DNA from: Chryseobacterium sp.
GTDB taxonomy: Bacteria; Bacteroidota; Bacteroidia; Flavobacteriales; Weeksellaceae
Reading direction: 5' to 3'
Length of the DNA stretch: 64,000 nt
Assembly: GCA_031277615.1 (NCBI GenBank)
Contig: JAITMC010000040.1
Span: 186,001-250,000 of the forward strand
Positions 34,374 to 42,270 of the stretch are shown in pieces. Each line of letters begins with the position of its first letter. The stretch's first letter is position 1. The notes beneath the pieces were generated by a model. That model was not told the origin of the DNA. It ran no database searches and saw only the letters and a list, made by a program, of their open reading frames with translations. The position numbers and the translations under genes were made by a program.

Positions 34374-35495
34374 TTATCTGCCACCGCTTCTGAAGCCGCC
34401 GCCTCCGCCGCCACTTCTGAAGCCACCGCCACCACCTGAAGACCCCCCTCCTCTGAAGCCTCCTCCTGAGCTATTGAATCCTCCACTGGATCGGAAACCA
34501 CTATCATTGGATCTGAACCCACCGTTATTCTGCTGCGGGTTATAATTAGGTCTTGGCTGGCTTGAATTACGGAAACCTCCTGATTGTTGTTGATTTCTGA
34601 AACCTCCGTTAGAATTAGAGTTTCTGAAGCCACCGTTCGTATTGGAGTTTCTGAATCCTCCGTTAGAATTAGAATTTCTGAAACCACCGTTTGTATTGGA
34701 ATTTCTGAAACTACTGTTCGAATTACCGTTTCTGAAACCACCATTGGAACTTCTTACGGCATCTCCGTTTCTGAAACCTCCTCTGTAAGTATTGGTATTA
34801 TAAACGGCATTCGTTAAGCCAGGATTACTGAAGCCACCTCCGCCGCTTCTTCTGTAGATCGGTCTGTTGTAATAGCCATGGCCCCAATATCCACCGCCCC
34901 AGCCCCAGCCGTAACCGCCACCCCAGAACGGATCATAATATCCGCCCCAGTACGGTGAATAGCCATATCCCCAGTATGGGCTTCCCCATCCGATAGAGCC
35001 ACCCCAGCCCCAACCGAATGATCCGCCCCAGCCCCAGGATAATCCCATACCCCAGCCCCAGCCACGGTTCCAGCCCCAATATGGGCTATAACCTCCATAC
35101 CAGCCCCAAGGATTTCCCCATCCCCAGGAATTGTCATAGTAATTGGTCTGTGAGCCGGCATACAGGCCCCAGTCTGAGTCTGTAGCATTGCTGTTTACGT
35201 TAATATCACTCCAGGCATTGTATCGGTTATCACGCTCTCTCATATTAGCTTCAGCATTCTGAATAACATTGGAGTCCTGATAATAGTCATAATATTCACC
35301 TACACGGTTTCCGCCATCATTGATAATTACTCCTTCCGGCAGCGTATCTTTATTCGGGTCATAGTACACCCCGTCTGTCTCTGTGTATCCGCCCATCTGA
35401 GCGCCACAAGACACAAGCAGCAATCCGCCGGATATCGCTAAAATCCCTTTGGACTTTAACAAACCAAGCAAATTTTTATGTATATTTTTTTTCAT
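34374..35495 (-). CDS. Gly/Trp/Tyr-rich lipoprotein with tandem GGFRNSN repeats
   Basis: A 373-residue low-complexity lipoprotein. The signal peptide ends in lipobox LVSC, giving lipidated Cys30. Residues about 100-215 are very rich in Gly, Trp, Tyr and Pro (WGWGNPWGWYGGYSPYWG style). Residues about 245-320 are tandem 9-residue units alternating GGFRNSNTN and GGFRNSNSN. The end is Gly/Arg/Ser-rich (GGGGFRSGG). The Arg-Gly and aromatic content suggests a flexible or self-associating surface protein, but this is inference. It is first in a pair with the barrel protein at 32,937. The repeats generate a long overlapping frame on the same strand (34,343-34,744) that I treat as a shadow. Confidence 0.85.
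   Translation of the reverse strand: MKKNIHKNLLGLLKSKGILAISGGLLLVSCGAQMGGYTETDGVYYDPNKDTLPEGVIINDGGNRVGEYYDYYQDSNVIQNAEANMRERDNRYNAWSDINVNSNATDSDWGLYAGSQTNYYDNSWGWGNPWGWYGGYSPYWGWNRGWGWGMGLSWGWGGSFGWGWGGSIGWGSPYWGYGYSPYWGGYYDPFWGGGYGWGWGGGYWGHGYYNRPIYRRSGGGGFSNPGLTNAVYNTNTYRGGFRNGDAVRSSNGGFRNGNSNSSFRNSNTNGGFRNSNSNGGFRNSNTNGGFRNSNSNGGFRNQQQSGGFRNSSQPRPNYNPQQNNGGFRSNDSGFRSSGGFNSSGGGFRGGGSSGGGGGFRSGGGGGGFRSGGR
34597..34731 (-). repeat. Five 27-bp tandem units in the lipoprotein gene
   Basis: Units at 34,597, 34,624, 34,651, 34,678 and 34,705 each encode a nine-residue GGFRNSN(T/S)N-type repeat. Two unit types alternate, making a 54-bp higher-order period. Length change would stay in frame. Confidence 0.85.
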
Positions 35496-35522
35496 GATAA
35501 CGTATAAATTTTTAATTTAAAT

Positions 35523-35595
35523 TATATTTGCAATCTGTACCAAAAATGTACCAAAATACGGGTAAAAAAATCTATCAAAAATAGATTTTTATTTT
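35523..35595 (+). promoter_or_regulatory. Possible proS promoter followed by AT hairpin
   Basis: TATATTTG at 35,523-35,530 is an exact minus-7 match. It is followed by two direct TGTACCAAAA copies (35,537-35,556). Then an AAAAATCTAT / ATAGATTTTT hairpin (35,566-35,590) runs into ATTTTT. All lie before proS at 35,640. The stem is only A/T plus one C-G pair, so terminator strength is doubtful. Confidence 0.4.
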
Positions 35596-35639
35596 TAGAT
35601 TACAATAATGTACAAAAGTTAAAAAAATTTTAAAAAATA

Positions 35640-37115
35640 ATGGCAAAATTAACCTCAAGAAGCGAAGATTACAGCAAATGGTATAATGAATTGGTTGTAA
35701 AAGCTGATTTAGCTGAAAACTCCGGAGTGCGGGGATGTATGGTAATCAAACCATACGGCTATGCAATCTGGGAAAAGATGCGTGACGAAATGGATAAGAA
35801 ATTCAAGGAAACAGGTCACGTTAACGCTTATTTCCCGCTTTTTGTGCCCAAGAGCTTATTTGAGGCTGAGGAAAAAAATGCAGAAGGTTTTGCTAAAGAA
35901 TGTGCGGTTGTCACCCACTACAGACTGAAAACTGACCCGGACAACCCTTCTAAACTTATCGTAGATCCGGATGCCAAACTGGAAGAAGAACTCATTGTAC
36001 GTCCTACTTCTGAAGCCATCATCTGGAATACCTATAAAAACTGGATCCAGTCTTACAGAGATCTTCCGATCCTGATCAACCAATGGGCCAATGTGGTGCG
36101 TTGGGAAATGAGAACCCGTCTTTTTTTAAGAACGGCAGAATTCTTATGGCAGGAAGGCCACACCGCACACGCTACCAAAGATGAAGCGGTAGAGGAGGCT
36201 GAAAAAATGAACAAAGTATACGCAGATTTTGCAGAAAATTTCATGGCTATTCCGGTAATTCAGGGGTTGAAGACTCCTTCTGAAAGATTTGCCGGTGCTG
36301 ATGAGACGTATTGTATTGAAGCATTAATGCAGGACGGAAAAGCCCTTCAGGCAGGAACTTCTCACTTTTTAGGCCAGAATTTCGCCAAAGCTTTCGATGT
36401 AAAATTCACCAATAAGGAAGGAAAAATTGAACACGCATGGGCTACCTCATGGGGAACATCTACCCGTCTGATGGGAGCACTGATCATGACCCATTCCGAT
36501 GATTTCGGATTGGTACTTCCTCCTACCCTGGCACCGATCCAGGTGGTTATTGTTCCGATCTTTAAAGGAGACGAGCAGCTTGCCCAGATCAGTGAAGTGG
36601 CATTGGATATCCAGGCTAAATTAAAAGCCAAAGGAATCTCCGTAAAATTCGATAACGATACCCAGAACAAACCGGGCTGGAAATTTGCTGAATATGAACT
36701 GAAAGGTGTTCCGGTAAGAATTGCAATGGGTCCGAGAGATCTGGAAAATAAATCTGTAGAAATTGCAAGAAGAGATAACCTTACCAAAGAAGTACGTTCC
36801 ATTGAAGGATTGGATAGCTACATCGAAGAATTGCTTCAGACCATTCAGAAAGATATTTTTGAAAAGGCCCTTGATTTCAGAAAAGAGCATATCACCAAAG
36901 TGGATACTTACGAAGAATTCAAAGAGGTTCTTGAAGGAAAAGGTGGTTTCATTTACGCACACTGGGACGGAACAGCTGAAGAAGAAGAGCAGATTAAGGA
37001 TGAAACCAAGGCTACCATCAGATGTATTCCTTTGGATGACGATATTGAAGAAGGAATTTCCATGATTTCAGGAAAGCCTTCCAAAAGACGTGTACTATTC
37101 GCAAAAGCCTACTAA
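35640..37115 (+). CDS. proS: Prolyl-tRNA synthetase (short, archaeal/eukaryal-type)
   Basis: A 491-residue class II synthetase charging tRNA-Pro. It is the short form without the INS editing domain. Motif 2 is visible in [20 protein letters not shown], followed by EGHTAH. The Pro-site block ([16 protein letters not shown]) and motif 3 ([17 protein letters not shown]) follow. The anticodon-binding domain starts near residue 300 (IQVVIVPIF). The extra C-terminal zinc-binding-type domain is present at about 400-491. It is monocistronic, with an AT-rich 5' region carrying a possible promoter and hairpin. Confidence 0.96.
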   Translation: MAKLTSRSEDYSKWYNELVVKADLAENSGVRGCMVIKPYGYAIWEKMRDEMDKKFKETGHVNAYFPLFVPKSLFEAEEKNAEGFAKECAVVTHYRLKTDPDNPSKLIVDPDAKLEEELIVRPTSEAIIWNTYKNWIQSYRDLPILINQWANVVRWEMRTRLFLRTAEFLWQEGHTAHATKDEAVEEAEKMNKVYADFAENFMAIPVIQGLKTPSERFAGADETYCIEALMQDGKALQAGTSHFLGQNFAKAFDVKFTNKEGKIEHAWATSWGTSTRLMGALIMTHSDDFGLVLPPTLAPIQVVIVPIFKGDEQLAQISEVALDIQAKLKAKGISVKFDNDTQNKPGWKFAEYELKGVPVRIAMGPRDLENKSVEIARRDNLTKEVRSIEGLDSYIEELLQTIQKDIFEKALDFRKEHITKVDTYEEFKEVLEGKGGFIYAHWDGTAEEEEQIKDETKATIRCIPLDDDIEEGISMISGKPSKRRVLFAKAY

Positions 37116-37116
37116 T

Positions 37117-37150
37117 AATTTTGTCGATTCCCAAAAATTTCGACAAAATT
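37117..37150. other. Stem-loop after proS
   Basis: The 11-bp arms AATTTTGTCGA and TCGACAAAATT surround a 12-base loop. There is no clear T run afterwards, so termination here is uncertain. Confidence 0.45.
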
Positions 37151-37230
37151 CAAATAAAAATTAAAGAAAAGTGACATTTGGACAGATTTTTGTTTAAATT
37201 TATGGAACATTAATCTCAAAATAATTTATT

Positions 37231-38541
37231 ATGTCTTTAAATGTCATCGATTTAATTAAAGGGCAACTGGGTCCCGCTTTGGTTTCACAGGCAGCCTCTC
37301 AGTTTGGAGAAAGTGAATCCGGTATTTCAAAAGCAATTGGAGGTTTATTGCCTGCCGTGGTAGGAGGATTAGCCAACAATGCCGATAATCCGGGAGTTTT
37401 GGACGCTATAAGCAGTCCTTCGTCAAGCGGAATTTTAGGAAACTTATTAGGAGGTGCCTCCAGTAATCCTATGATATCCAGCATTCTTACTGCGATTTTC
37501 GGAGATAAGGTAAGCGGAATCATCAATTCCATTTCGACTTTTGCAGGGATCAGCAACAATACGTCCAGCTCGCTGCTCAACCTGGTAACAGGGGCAACAG
37601 TAGGCTCTATCGGTAAATATGCAGCTGATAACAACCTGGATAAATCAGGAATTTCAAGCCTGCTGAACGACCAGAAAGGAATTGTCTCTTCATTACTTCC
37701 TGCAGGACTCTCCCTGGCATCACTGAATATCGGTGACTGGGCTAAAGGATACAAGTTTGACAATGACAATGACGCTATAAGAACAGCGGCTACCGAAGAA
37801 CCTAAAATAGAGGTAACAAGAAGTACTACCCCTACAGGAACAAATCCTGACAGAAATAACAATAACGAAGGCGGAGGCTCCATCTGGAAATGGTTGCTTC
37901 CGCTTTTGCTTTTAATAGCAGCGGGGTATTTCCTATGGAAGCAATGTGAGAAAAAACAAACCACTACAACGACCACAACTACAGATTCTACAGGATCTTC
38001 TACAGATTCCTCTGCTGCGGTTACTCCTCCGGACACTTCAACAACGACAGCAGCTCCAGCCGCTAAAACAGATGAAGACATCGATCTTAACGGGGTAATG
38101 CTGAAAGGGTATAAAGGAGGAATGGAAGATCAGATGATTGCCTTCCTGAAATCCGGTGGGTATAAAAATGCCGCTGACGATGCTGCATTGAAAGATACAT
38201 GGTATAACTTTGACCACGTTAACTTCAAAATAGGAAAATCCAATGAGCTGGAAGCAGGTTCTCAGGGACAGCTTGACAACCTGGTAGCCATTTTAAAGGC
38301 GTTCCCTGAAGCGAAAATTAAAATCGGCGGCTATACTGATAAAACAGGAAATGAAGCTGCAAATGTGAAACTATCCAAAGAAAGAGCTGAATACATTAAA
38401 GCGGCGTTGGCTAAAGCAGGTGTTGGCGCTCAGGTTCTGGAAGCTGACGGATACGGAAGTAAATTTGCTACCGTAGATGCTAAAGCTTCTGATGCTGAAA
38501 GAGCTGCAGACCGAAAAATGGCTGTCAGATTTGCTAAATAA
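37231..38541 (+). CDS. DUF937 plus OmpA-domain membrane protein
   Basis: A 436-residue protein in three parts. Residues 1 to about 170 are a DUF937-type helical domain (GISKAIGGLLPAVVGGLANN, LLGGASSNPMISSILTAIFG). One membrane helix (about 220-238, WKWLLPLLLLIAAGYFLW) is followed by a Thr/Ser-rich spacer. An OmpA C-terminal domain (about 310-436) has NFKIGKSNEL, GGYTDKTGNEAANVKLSKERAEYI and DRKMAVRF, which bind peptidoglycan in relatives. It probably spans the inner membrane with OmpA in the periplasm and DUF937 in the cytoplasm. There is no cleavable signal peptide. It is monocistronic, with a strong terminator. Confidence 0.9.
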   Translation: MSLNVIDLIKGQLGPALVSQAASQFGESESGISKAIGGLLPAVVGGLANNADNPGVLDAISSPSSSGILGNLLGGASSNPMISSILTAIFGDKVSGIINSISTFAGISNNTSSSLLNLVTGATVGSIGKYAADNNLDKSGISSLLNDQKGIVSSLLPAGLSLASLNIGDWAKGYKFDNDNDAIRTAATEEPKIEVTRSTTPTGTNPDRNNNNEGGGSIWKWLLPLLLLIAAGYFLWKQCEKKQTTTTTTTTDSTGSSTDSSAAVTPPDTSTTTAAPAAKTDEDIDLNGVMLKGYKGGMEDQMIAFLKSGGYKNAADDAALKDTWYNFDHVNFKIGKSNELEAGSQGQLDNLVAILKAFPEAKIKIGGYTDKTGNEAANVKLSKERAEYIKAALAKAGVGAQVLEADGYGSKFATVDAKASDAERAADRKMAVRFAK

Positions 38542-38566
38542 CACTCTTTAGAATCAATAAAAATTG

Positions 38567-38597
38567 AATCCCGGAAAATGATTTTCCGGGATTTTTT
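38567..38597 (+). terminator. Terminator of the DUF937-OmpA gene
   Basis: AATCCCGGAAAAT pairs with ATTTTCCGGGATT around a minimal loop, with seven T following. Confidence 0.92.
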
Positions 38598-38609
38598 TGC
38601 GTCTTATTT

Positions 38610-38638
38610 TTGTATTTATATTTATTTAATTAAATTTG
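38610..38638 (+). promoter_or_regulatory. Promoter of the Nramp transporter gene
   Basis: TTG (38,610-38,612), an 18-bp spacer and TAAATTTG (38,631-38,638) form a full flavobacterial promoter. Transcription is expected near 38,645. Confidence 0.75.
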
Positions 38639-38654
38639 TTAGTCATTTCTAACA
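38637..38654. promoter_or_regulatory. Candidate metal-regulator operator (TGTTAG-N6-CTAACA)
   Basis: A perfect 6-bp inverted repeat overlaps the end of the minus-7 box and covers the expected transcription start. It ends 3 bp before the Nramp ATG. The position is that of a repressor site. A DtxR/MntR-type regulator is the natural guess for an Nramp gene, but this is inference. Confidence 0.6.
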
Positions 38655-38657
38655 TTT

Positions 38658-39992
38658 ATGAGCTTCAATTTAAAAAACGGCTGGCGTAAAGATAAAACCA
38701 CCCATTCTCTTTCTGAGGTGTATTCCTCTATAAAAGTCCCTAAAAAAGCTACTTTCTGGAGAAAGTATCTGGCCTTTGCCGGACCCGGACTTATGGTAGC
38801 CGTAGGATATATGGATCCCGGAAACTGGGCCACGGATATCGCCGGAGGAGCACAGTTCGGATACACCCTTTTATCGGTAATACTTATTTCCAATATTTTT
38901 GCGATGGTTCTTCAGCATCTTTCCGTTAAGCTGGGAGTTGTGGCAGAGAGGGATCTGGCGCAGGCCTGCCGCGACCACTTCAGCCCTACCACCAACTTCA
39001 TACTATGGATATTCTGTGAAATTGCCATTGCCGCCTGTGACCTCGCCGAAGTCATAGGTTCAGCCATTGCACTCAATCTGCTGTTTCAGATTCCGCTTAC
39101 GTGGGGAATTGTGATCACCACCATTGATGTACTTTTTATTCTTCTCCTTCAGGCTAAGGGCTTCCGGTGGATCGAAAGTATTGTTGGTGGATTGATTTTC
39201 ATCATCCTCTCCTGCTTTGTTTATGAAATCGTTATTTCAAAACCGGCATTCAATGAAATTCTGGGCGGATTGGTCCCTCAGAAAGAAATCATTCAGAATC
39301 CGGCCATGCTGTATATTGCCATCGGAATTCTGGGTGCCACGGTAATGCCTCACAATCTATATCTTCACAGCAGTATCGTTCAGACCAGAGATTACACCCG
39401 TGACCGGGAAGGCAAGAAAGAAGCCATTAAATTTGCTACTTTAGACAGTACGGTTTCCCTGATGCTGGCTTTCTTTATCAATGCTGCCATACTTATTCTG
39501 GCCGCAGCCACATTCCACACCACCGGAAACGAGCATGTAGCAGACATTCATGATGCCTACAAAATGCTCACCCCCATTTTAGGGGCTTCCATGGCCAGTA
39601 TTGCTTTTGCTATTGCTCTTCTCGCTTCAGGCCAGAATTCTACCCTAACCGGAACTCTTGCCGGACAGATCGTCATGGAAGGTTTTCTGAATATCCGGTT
39701 AAAGCCGTGGCTCAGAAGGTTGATCACAAGACTTATTGCCGTTATTCCGGCTCTGATTGTTGCCATCCTTTATGGTGAACAGGGAACTACGGATCTTCTG
39801 GTATTGAGCCAGGTCATCCTGTCGATGCAGCTGAGTTTTGCAGTGGTTCCTTTGGTTATGTTTACCAATGACAAAGCCAAAATGGGTGAATTCGCCAATA
39901 AACCTTTTCTTAAGATCTGTGTGTGGGTGATTTCCGTTATTATTATTATTCTCAATCTTTATCTGTTGTATCAGACCTTTACGGAAGCATAA
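38658..39992 (+). CDS. mntH: Nramp-family divalent metal transporter
   Basis: A 444-residue inner-membrane transporter importing Mn2+ or Fe2+ with protons. TM1 has the metal-site motif DPGNWATDIAGGAQFG (about residues 53-68) and TM6 has MPHNLYLHSSIVQTR (about 230-244). About eleven hydrophobic segments are seen in all. The start follows from the promoter/operator that ends 3 bp upstream. The TGTTAG-N6-CTAACA palindrome over the transcription start suggests repression when metal is plentiful. The symbol is used at family level. Confidence 0.93.
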   Translation: MSFNLKNGWRKDKTTHSLSEVYSSIKVPKKATFWRKYLAFAGPGLMVAVGYMDPGNWATDIAGGAQFGYTLLSVILISNIFAMVLQHLSVKLGVVAERDLAQACRDHFSPTTNFILWIFCEIAIAACDLAEVIGSAIALNLLFQIPLTWGIVITTIDVLFILLLQAKGFRWIESIVGGLIFIILSCFVYEIVISKPAFNEILGGLVPQKEIIQNPAMLYIAIGILGATVMPHNLYLHSSIVQTRDYTRDREGKKEAIKFATLDSTVSLMLAFFINAAILILAAATFHTTGNEHVADIHDAYKMLTPILGASMASIAFAIALLASGQNSTLTGTLAGQIVMEGFLNIRLKPWLRRLITRLIAVIPALIVAILYGEQGTTDLLVLSQVILSMQLSFAVVPLVMFTNDKAKMGEFANKPFLKICVWVISVIIIILNLYLLYQTFTEA

Positions 39993-40051
39993 GGAATGGG
40001 TGATAATTGGAATGGTTTCAAAATTCATTACTCACCCGTTGACCCATTCAG
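39993..40051. repeat. Heptamer-phased gap with inverted repeat
   Basis: Seven-bp words (AATGGGT, GATAATT, GGAATGG, then ATTCATT, ACTCACC, CGTTGAC, CCATTCA) run after the Nramp stop. AATGGGT (39,995-40,001) pairs with ACCCATT (40,042-40,048). Confidence 0.55.
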
Positions 40052-40093
40052 TTTTCTATCAGCATTTTTCTGCCTTAATGTCCTGATTTTTTC

Positions 40094-40116
40094 ATTTGGC
40101 AGACTCTTTGTCAAAT
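40094..40116 (+). promoter_or_regulatory. Palindrome / sigma-54-like site before grpE
   Basis: ATTTGGCA and TGTCAAAT are inverted with one mismatch around 7 bp. The same bases read TTGGCA...TTTGTC, which resembles the sigma-54 -24/-12 layout but lacks the -12 GC. No TAnnTTTG box is seen before grpE. CIRCE is absent. Confidence 0.35.
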
Positions 40117-40140
40117 CATTGTGTAAATAAATATTGAATT

Positions 40141-40677
40141 ATGGAAAACCAGGATATTAACGAAGAAAGCATCAATAATCAGGAAGAAAACAAGATTCAG
40201 AACGAAACGGGAGCTGAAGACAAAGTGACATCTTCGCCTTCTGCAGAGGAACTTTTGGCAGAAGAAAAAGACCGTTATATCAGATTGTACGCTGAATTCG
40301 AAAACTATAAAAAAAGAACGGCTAAGGAGAAGATGGAATTCTTCCAGTATGCCAACCAGGACATGATGGTTTCTATGCTAGGTGTTTTAGATGATTTTGA
40401 AAGAGCATTGAAAGAGATCGCTAAAAACGGAAATCCTTCCGACCTTCAGGGTGTGGAACTTATCTACCAGAAATTTAAAAATAAACTGGGTGAAAAAGGG
40501 TTAAAAACCATGGAAGTAAGCGCCGGTGACAGCTTTAATGTAGATTTCCATGAAGCTATTACCCAGATCCCTGCTCCGTCAGAAGATCTGAAAGGAAAGA
40601 TCGTAGATGTTATTGAAACCGGATACACCCTGAATGATAAAGTGATCCGTTTCGCAAAAGTAGTAACAGGAAACTAA
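40141..40677 (+). CDS. grpE: GrpE nucleotide-exchange factor
   Basis: A 178-residue co-chaperone that releases ADP from DnaK. An acidic, Gln/Glu-rich N terminus (about residues 1-40) leads into the long dimerising helix (LYAEFENYKKRTAKEKMEFF). The C-terminal beta domain has VDFHEAITQIP and GYTLNDKVIRFAKVVTGN, the family's end signature. It is followed after 91 bp by dnaJ in the same direction; the gap can fold into a long hairpin. dnaK is not in the window. Confidence 0.96.
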   Translation: MENQDINEESINNQEENKIQNETGAEDKVTSSPSAEELLAEEKDRYIRLYAEFENYKKRTAKEKMEFFQYANQDMMVSMLGVLDDFERALKEIAKNGNPSDLQGVELIYQKFKNKLGEKGLKTMEVSAGDSFNVDFHEAITQIPAPSEDLKGKIVDVIETGYTLNDKVIRFAKVVTGN

Positions 40678-40768
40678 TATTAAATAAATGATAAATGGTG
40701 AGAGATAATTGATTGGCAATACGCAATAGACATCAATTATCATTTATCAGTAATCAATTATAAGCATT
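40678..40768. repeat. Nested hairpin between grpE and dnaJ, heptamer-phased
   Basis: The outer arms TGATAAATG (40,689-40,697) and CATTTATCA (40,741-40,749) enclose the inner arms GATAATTGAT (40,704-40,713) and ATCAATTATC (40,732-40,741). Most of the gap divides into 7-bp words (ATGATAA, ATGGTGA, GAGATAA, TTGATTG, GCAATAC, GCAATAG). There is no T run, so it is not a standard terminator. Confidence 0.65.
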
Positions 40769-41887
40769 ATGTCAAAGAGAGACTATTACGAGGTTCTGGA
40801 GATCAGCAAATCTGCTTCAGCCGACGAAATAAAAAAAGCATACCGTAAAATGGCCATTAAGTATCACCCTGATAAAAATCCGGGCGATAAGGAGGCTGAA
40901 GAAAAATTCAAAGAAGCTGCTGAGGCTTACGAAATCCTGAGTGATGACCAGAAACGCGCACGATATGACCAGTTTGGCCATGCCGGTGTAGGAGGTAACG
41001 GAGGTTTCGGAGGCGGAGGCTTCGGAGGGGGTATGAATATGGAAGACATTTTCAGCCAGTTCGGAGATATCTTCGGGGGCGGATTTGGCGGTTTCGGAGG
41101 TGGCGGCGGTGGCCGTCAGCAAGCCAGAGGTTCCAATTTGAGAATCAGAATCAAGCTGAACCTTGACGACATGGTAAACGGCACCCAGAAAACCATTAAA
41201 GTCAAGAAAATGAAGATGGCTGAAGGAGCTACGTCAAAAACATGTCCTACCTGTAACGGTTCGGGAGTTCAGCTTAAAGTGATGAACACTATGTTCGGAC
41301 AGATGCAAACCCAGACTACCTGCGGCACCTGCCAGGGAATCGGGAAAGTAGCGGATAAAATTCCGGCGGGAGCCAATGCCCAGGGACTGATCAAAGATGA
41401 AGAGGAAGTAACCATCAATATTCCTGCGGGAGCCAGAGACGGTATTCAGCTTAATGTAAGAGGAAAAGGAAATGACGCTCCTTTCGGAGGTATTCCGGGA
41501 GACTTATTGGTGATCATTGAAGAGGAAGTTGACAAAACCATCAAAAGAGAAGGCGATAACCTTCATCAGGAACTCTATATCTCATTTGCAGAAGCTGCTT
41601 TAGGAACCAAAAAAGAAGTTCCTACCGTAGGCGGAAAAGTAAAGATCACGGTTGACCCTGGAACTCAATCCGGAAAGATTCTGAGACTGGCCGGAAAAGG
41701 CCTTCCAAGCATAGACAGCTACGGAAAAGGTGATATGTTCATCCACATTAATGTATGGACGCCTCAAAAGCTGAACAAAGAACAGAAAGACTTCTTTGAA
41801 AAGCAGATGAACAGCGGTGATATGATCGCTGAACCATCCGGAAAGGAAAAAACTTTCTTTGATAAAGTGAAAGATTTATTTAATTAA
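40769..41887 (+). CDS. dnaJ: DnaJ co-chaperone with half zinc finger
   Basis: A 372-residue Hsp40. The J domain (residues 1-70) has the essential HPD in [21 protein letters not shown] long Gly/Phe region follows (about 75-120). The cysteine-rich region keeps only two of the usual four CxxCxGxG motifs: CPTCNGSG and CGTCQGIG, 18 residues apart. By spacing these are motifs 2 and 3 (zinc site II of E. coli DnaJ). Motifs 1 and 4 are absent and replaced by ordinary sequence. The C-terminal peptide-binding domains are intact ([19 protein letters not shown]). It forms an operon with grpE and ends in a strong terminator. Confidence 0.95.
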   Translation: MSKRDYYEVLEISKSASADEIKKAYRKMAIKYHPDKNPGDKEAEEKFKEAAEAYEILSDDQKRARYDQFGHAGVGGNGGFGGGGFGGGMNMEDIFSQFGDIFGGGFGGFGGGGGGRQQARGSNLRIRIKLNLDDMVNGTQKTIKVKKMKMAEGATSKTCPTCNGSGVQLKVMNTMFGQMQTQTTCGTCQGIGKVADKIPAGANAQGLIKDEEEVTINIPAGARDGIQLNVRGKGNDAPFGGIPGDLLVIIEEEVDKTIKREGDNLHQELYISFAEAALGTKKEVPTVGGKVKITVDPGTQSGKILRLAGKGLPSIDSYGKGDMFIHINVWTPQKLNKEQKDFFEKQMNSGDMIAEPSGKEKTFFDKVKDLFN

Positions 41888-41892
41888 TATAC

Positions 41893-41920
41893 AAAAGGAT
41901 TCTTACGGGAATCCTTTTTT
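41893..41920 (+). terminator. Terminator of the grpE-dnaJ unit
   Basis: AAAAGGATTC and GAATCCTTTT enclose a 6-base loop and run into T. It starts 5 bp past the dnaJ stop. Confidence 0.9.
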
Positions 41921-41953
41921 GTTTAAAATAATAGAAAATATCCAAATCCTAGT

Positions 41954-42109
41954 ATGCAATTACAATTTTCAGAATTACATAATGATGTTTTTGATATTGC
42001 ACATGGAAAGTTTTTAAAAGAAATCAATCTTACTAAAAAACAAACTGATTTTATTTCTGTATTTTATTTTTTCAACAAGGATGTGAAAAGCTTTTGTAGA
42101 GTATATTAA
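41954..42109 (+). CDS. Small ORF of unknown status
   Basis: A 51-residue frame (MQLQFSELHNDVFDIAHGKF...) between two terminators. It has no membrane helix, signal or motif that I recognise. In favour of a gene: it has its own terminator 11 bp after the stop. Against: no promoter box, and the composition is close to the surrounding AT-rich DNA. It could be a remnant of a longer gene. Confidence 0.35.
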   Translation: MQLQFSELHNDVFDIAHGKFLKEINLTKKQTDFISVFYFFNKDVKSFCRVY

Positions 42110-42110
42110 A

Positions 42111-42266
42111 TTAATCATTAAAAGAGGCCTTAGGTCTCTTTTTTGTGCTTTGATTTCTGCGCTCATTAAATAAAAGATACCTGATGATCCCAATAATCAC
42201 AAATAATACCAATACAAAAAAGCTCAGCAGTAGATTACTGCTGAGCTTTTCATCAATTATAGTCAA
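42111..42266 (-). CDS. Possible small membrane protein, TTG start (doubtful)
   Basis: A 51-codon frame starts at TTG 4 bp after the stop of the DUF808 gene. It encodes one strongly hydrophobic helix (LLLSFFVLVLFVIIGIIRYL) followed by a basic tail (NERRNQSTKKRPK), which is a protein-like pattern. However, codons 5-17 lie inside a perfect terminator hairpin for the upstream gene, and no ATG is available. It may be a relic of a small gene. Confidence 0.2.
   Translation of the reverse strand: MTIIDEKLSSNLLLSFFVLVLFVIIGIIRYLLFNERRNQSTKKRPKASFND
42121..42145 (+). terminator. Terminator downstream of the small ORF
   Basis: AAAGAGGCC and GGTCTCTTT (one G-T pair) with a 3-base loop run into six T. 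Confidence 0.75.
42216..42250 (-). terminator. Strong terminator of the DUF808 gene
   Basis: The perfect 15-bp arms AAAAGCTCAGCAGTA and TACTGCTGAGCTTTT enclose a 3-base loop. A T run follows on the minus strand. It lies 20 bp past the stop. Confidence 0.92.
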
Positions 42267-42270
42267 TTAA

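Noticed and set aside
34343..34744. 133-codon minus-strand frame (MVVSETVIRTVVSE...) overlapping the Gly-rich lipoprotein gene
   Set aside because: It is the same strand in another frame across the 27-bp repeats. The repetitive SETVIRTVVSE-like protein is what a shifted reading of the repeat gives, and it has no promoter of its own.
40094..40116. CIRCE heat-shock operator before grpE
   Set aside because: The palindrome does not match TTAGCACTC-N9-GAGTGCTAA in sequence or spacing.
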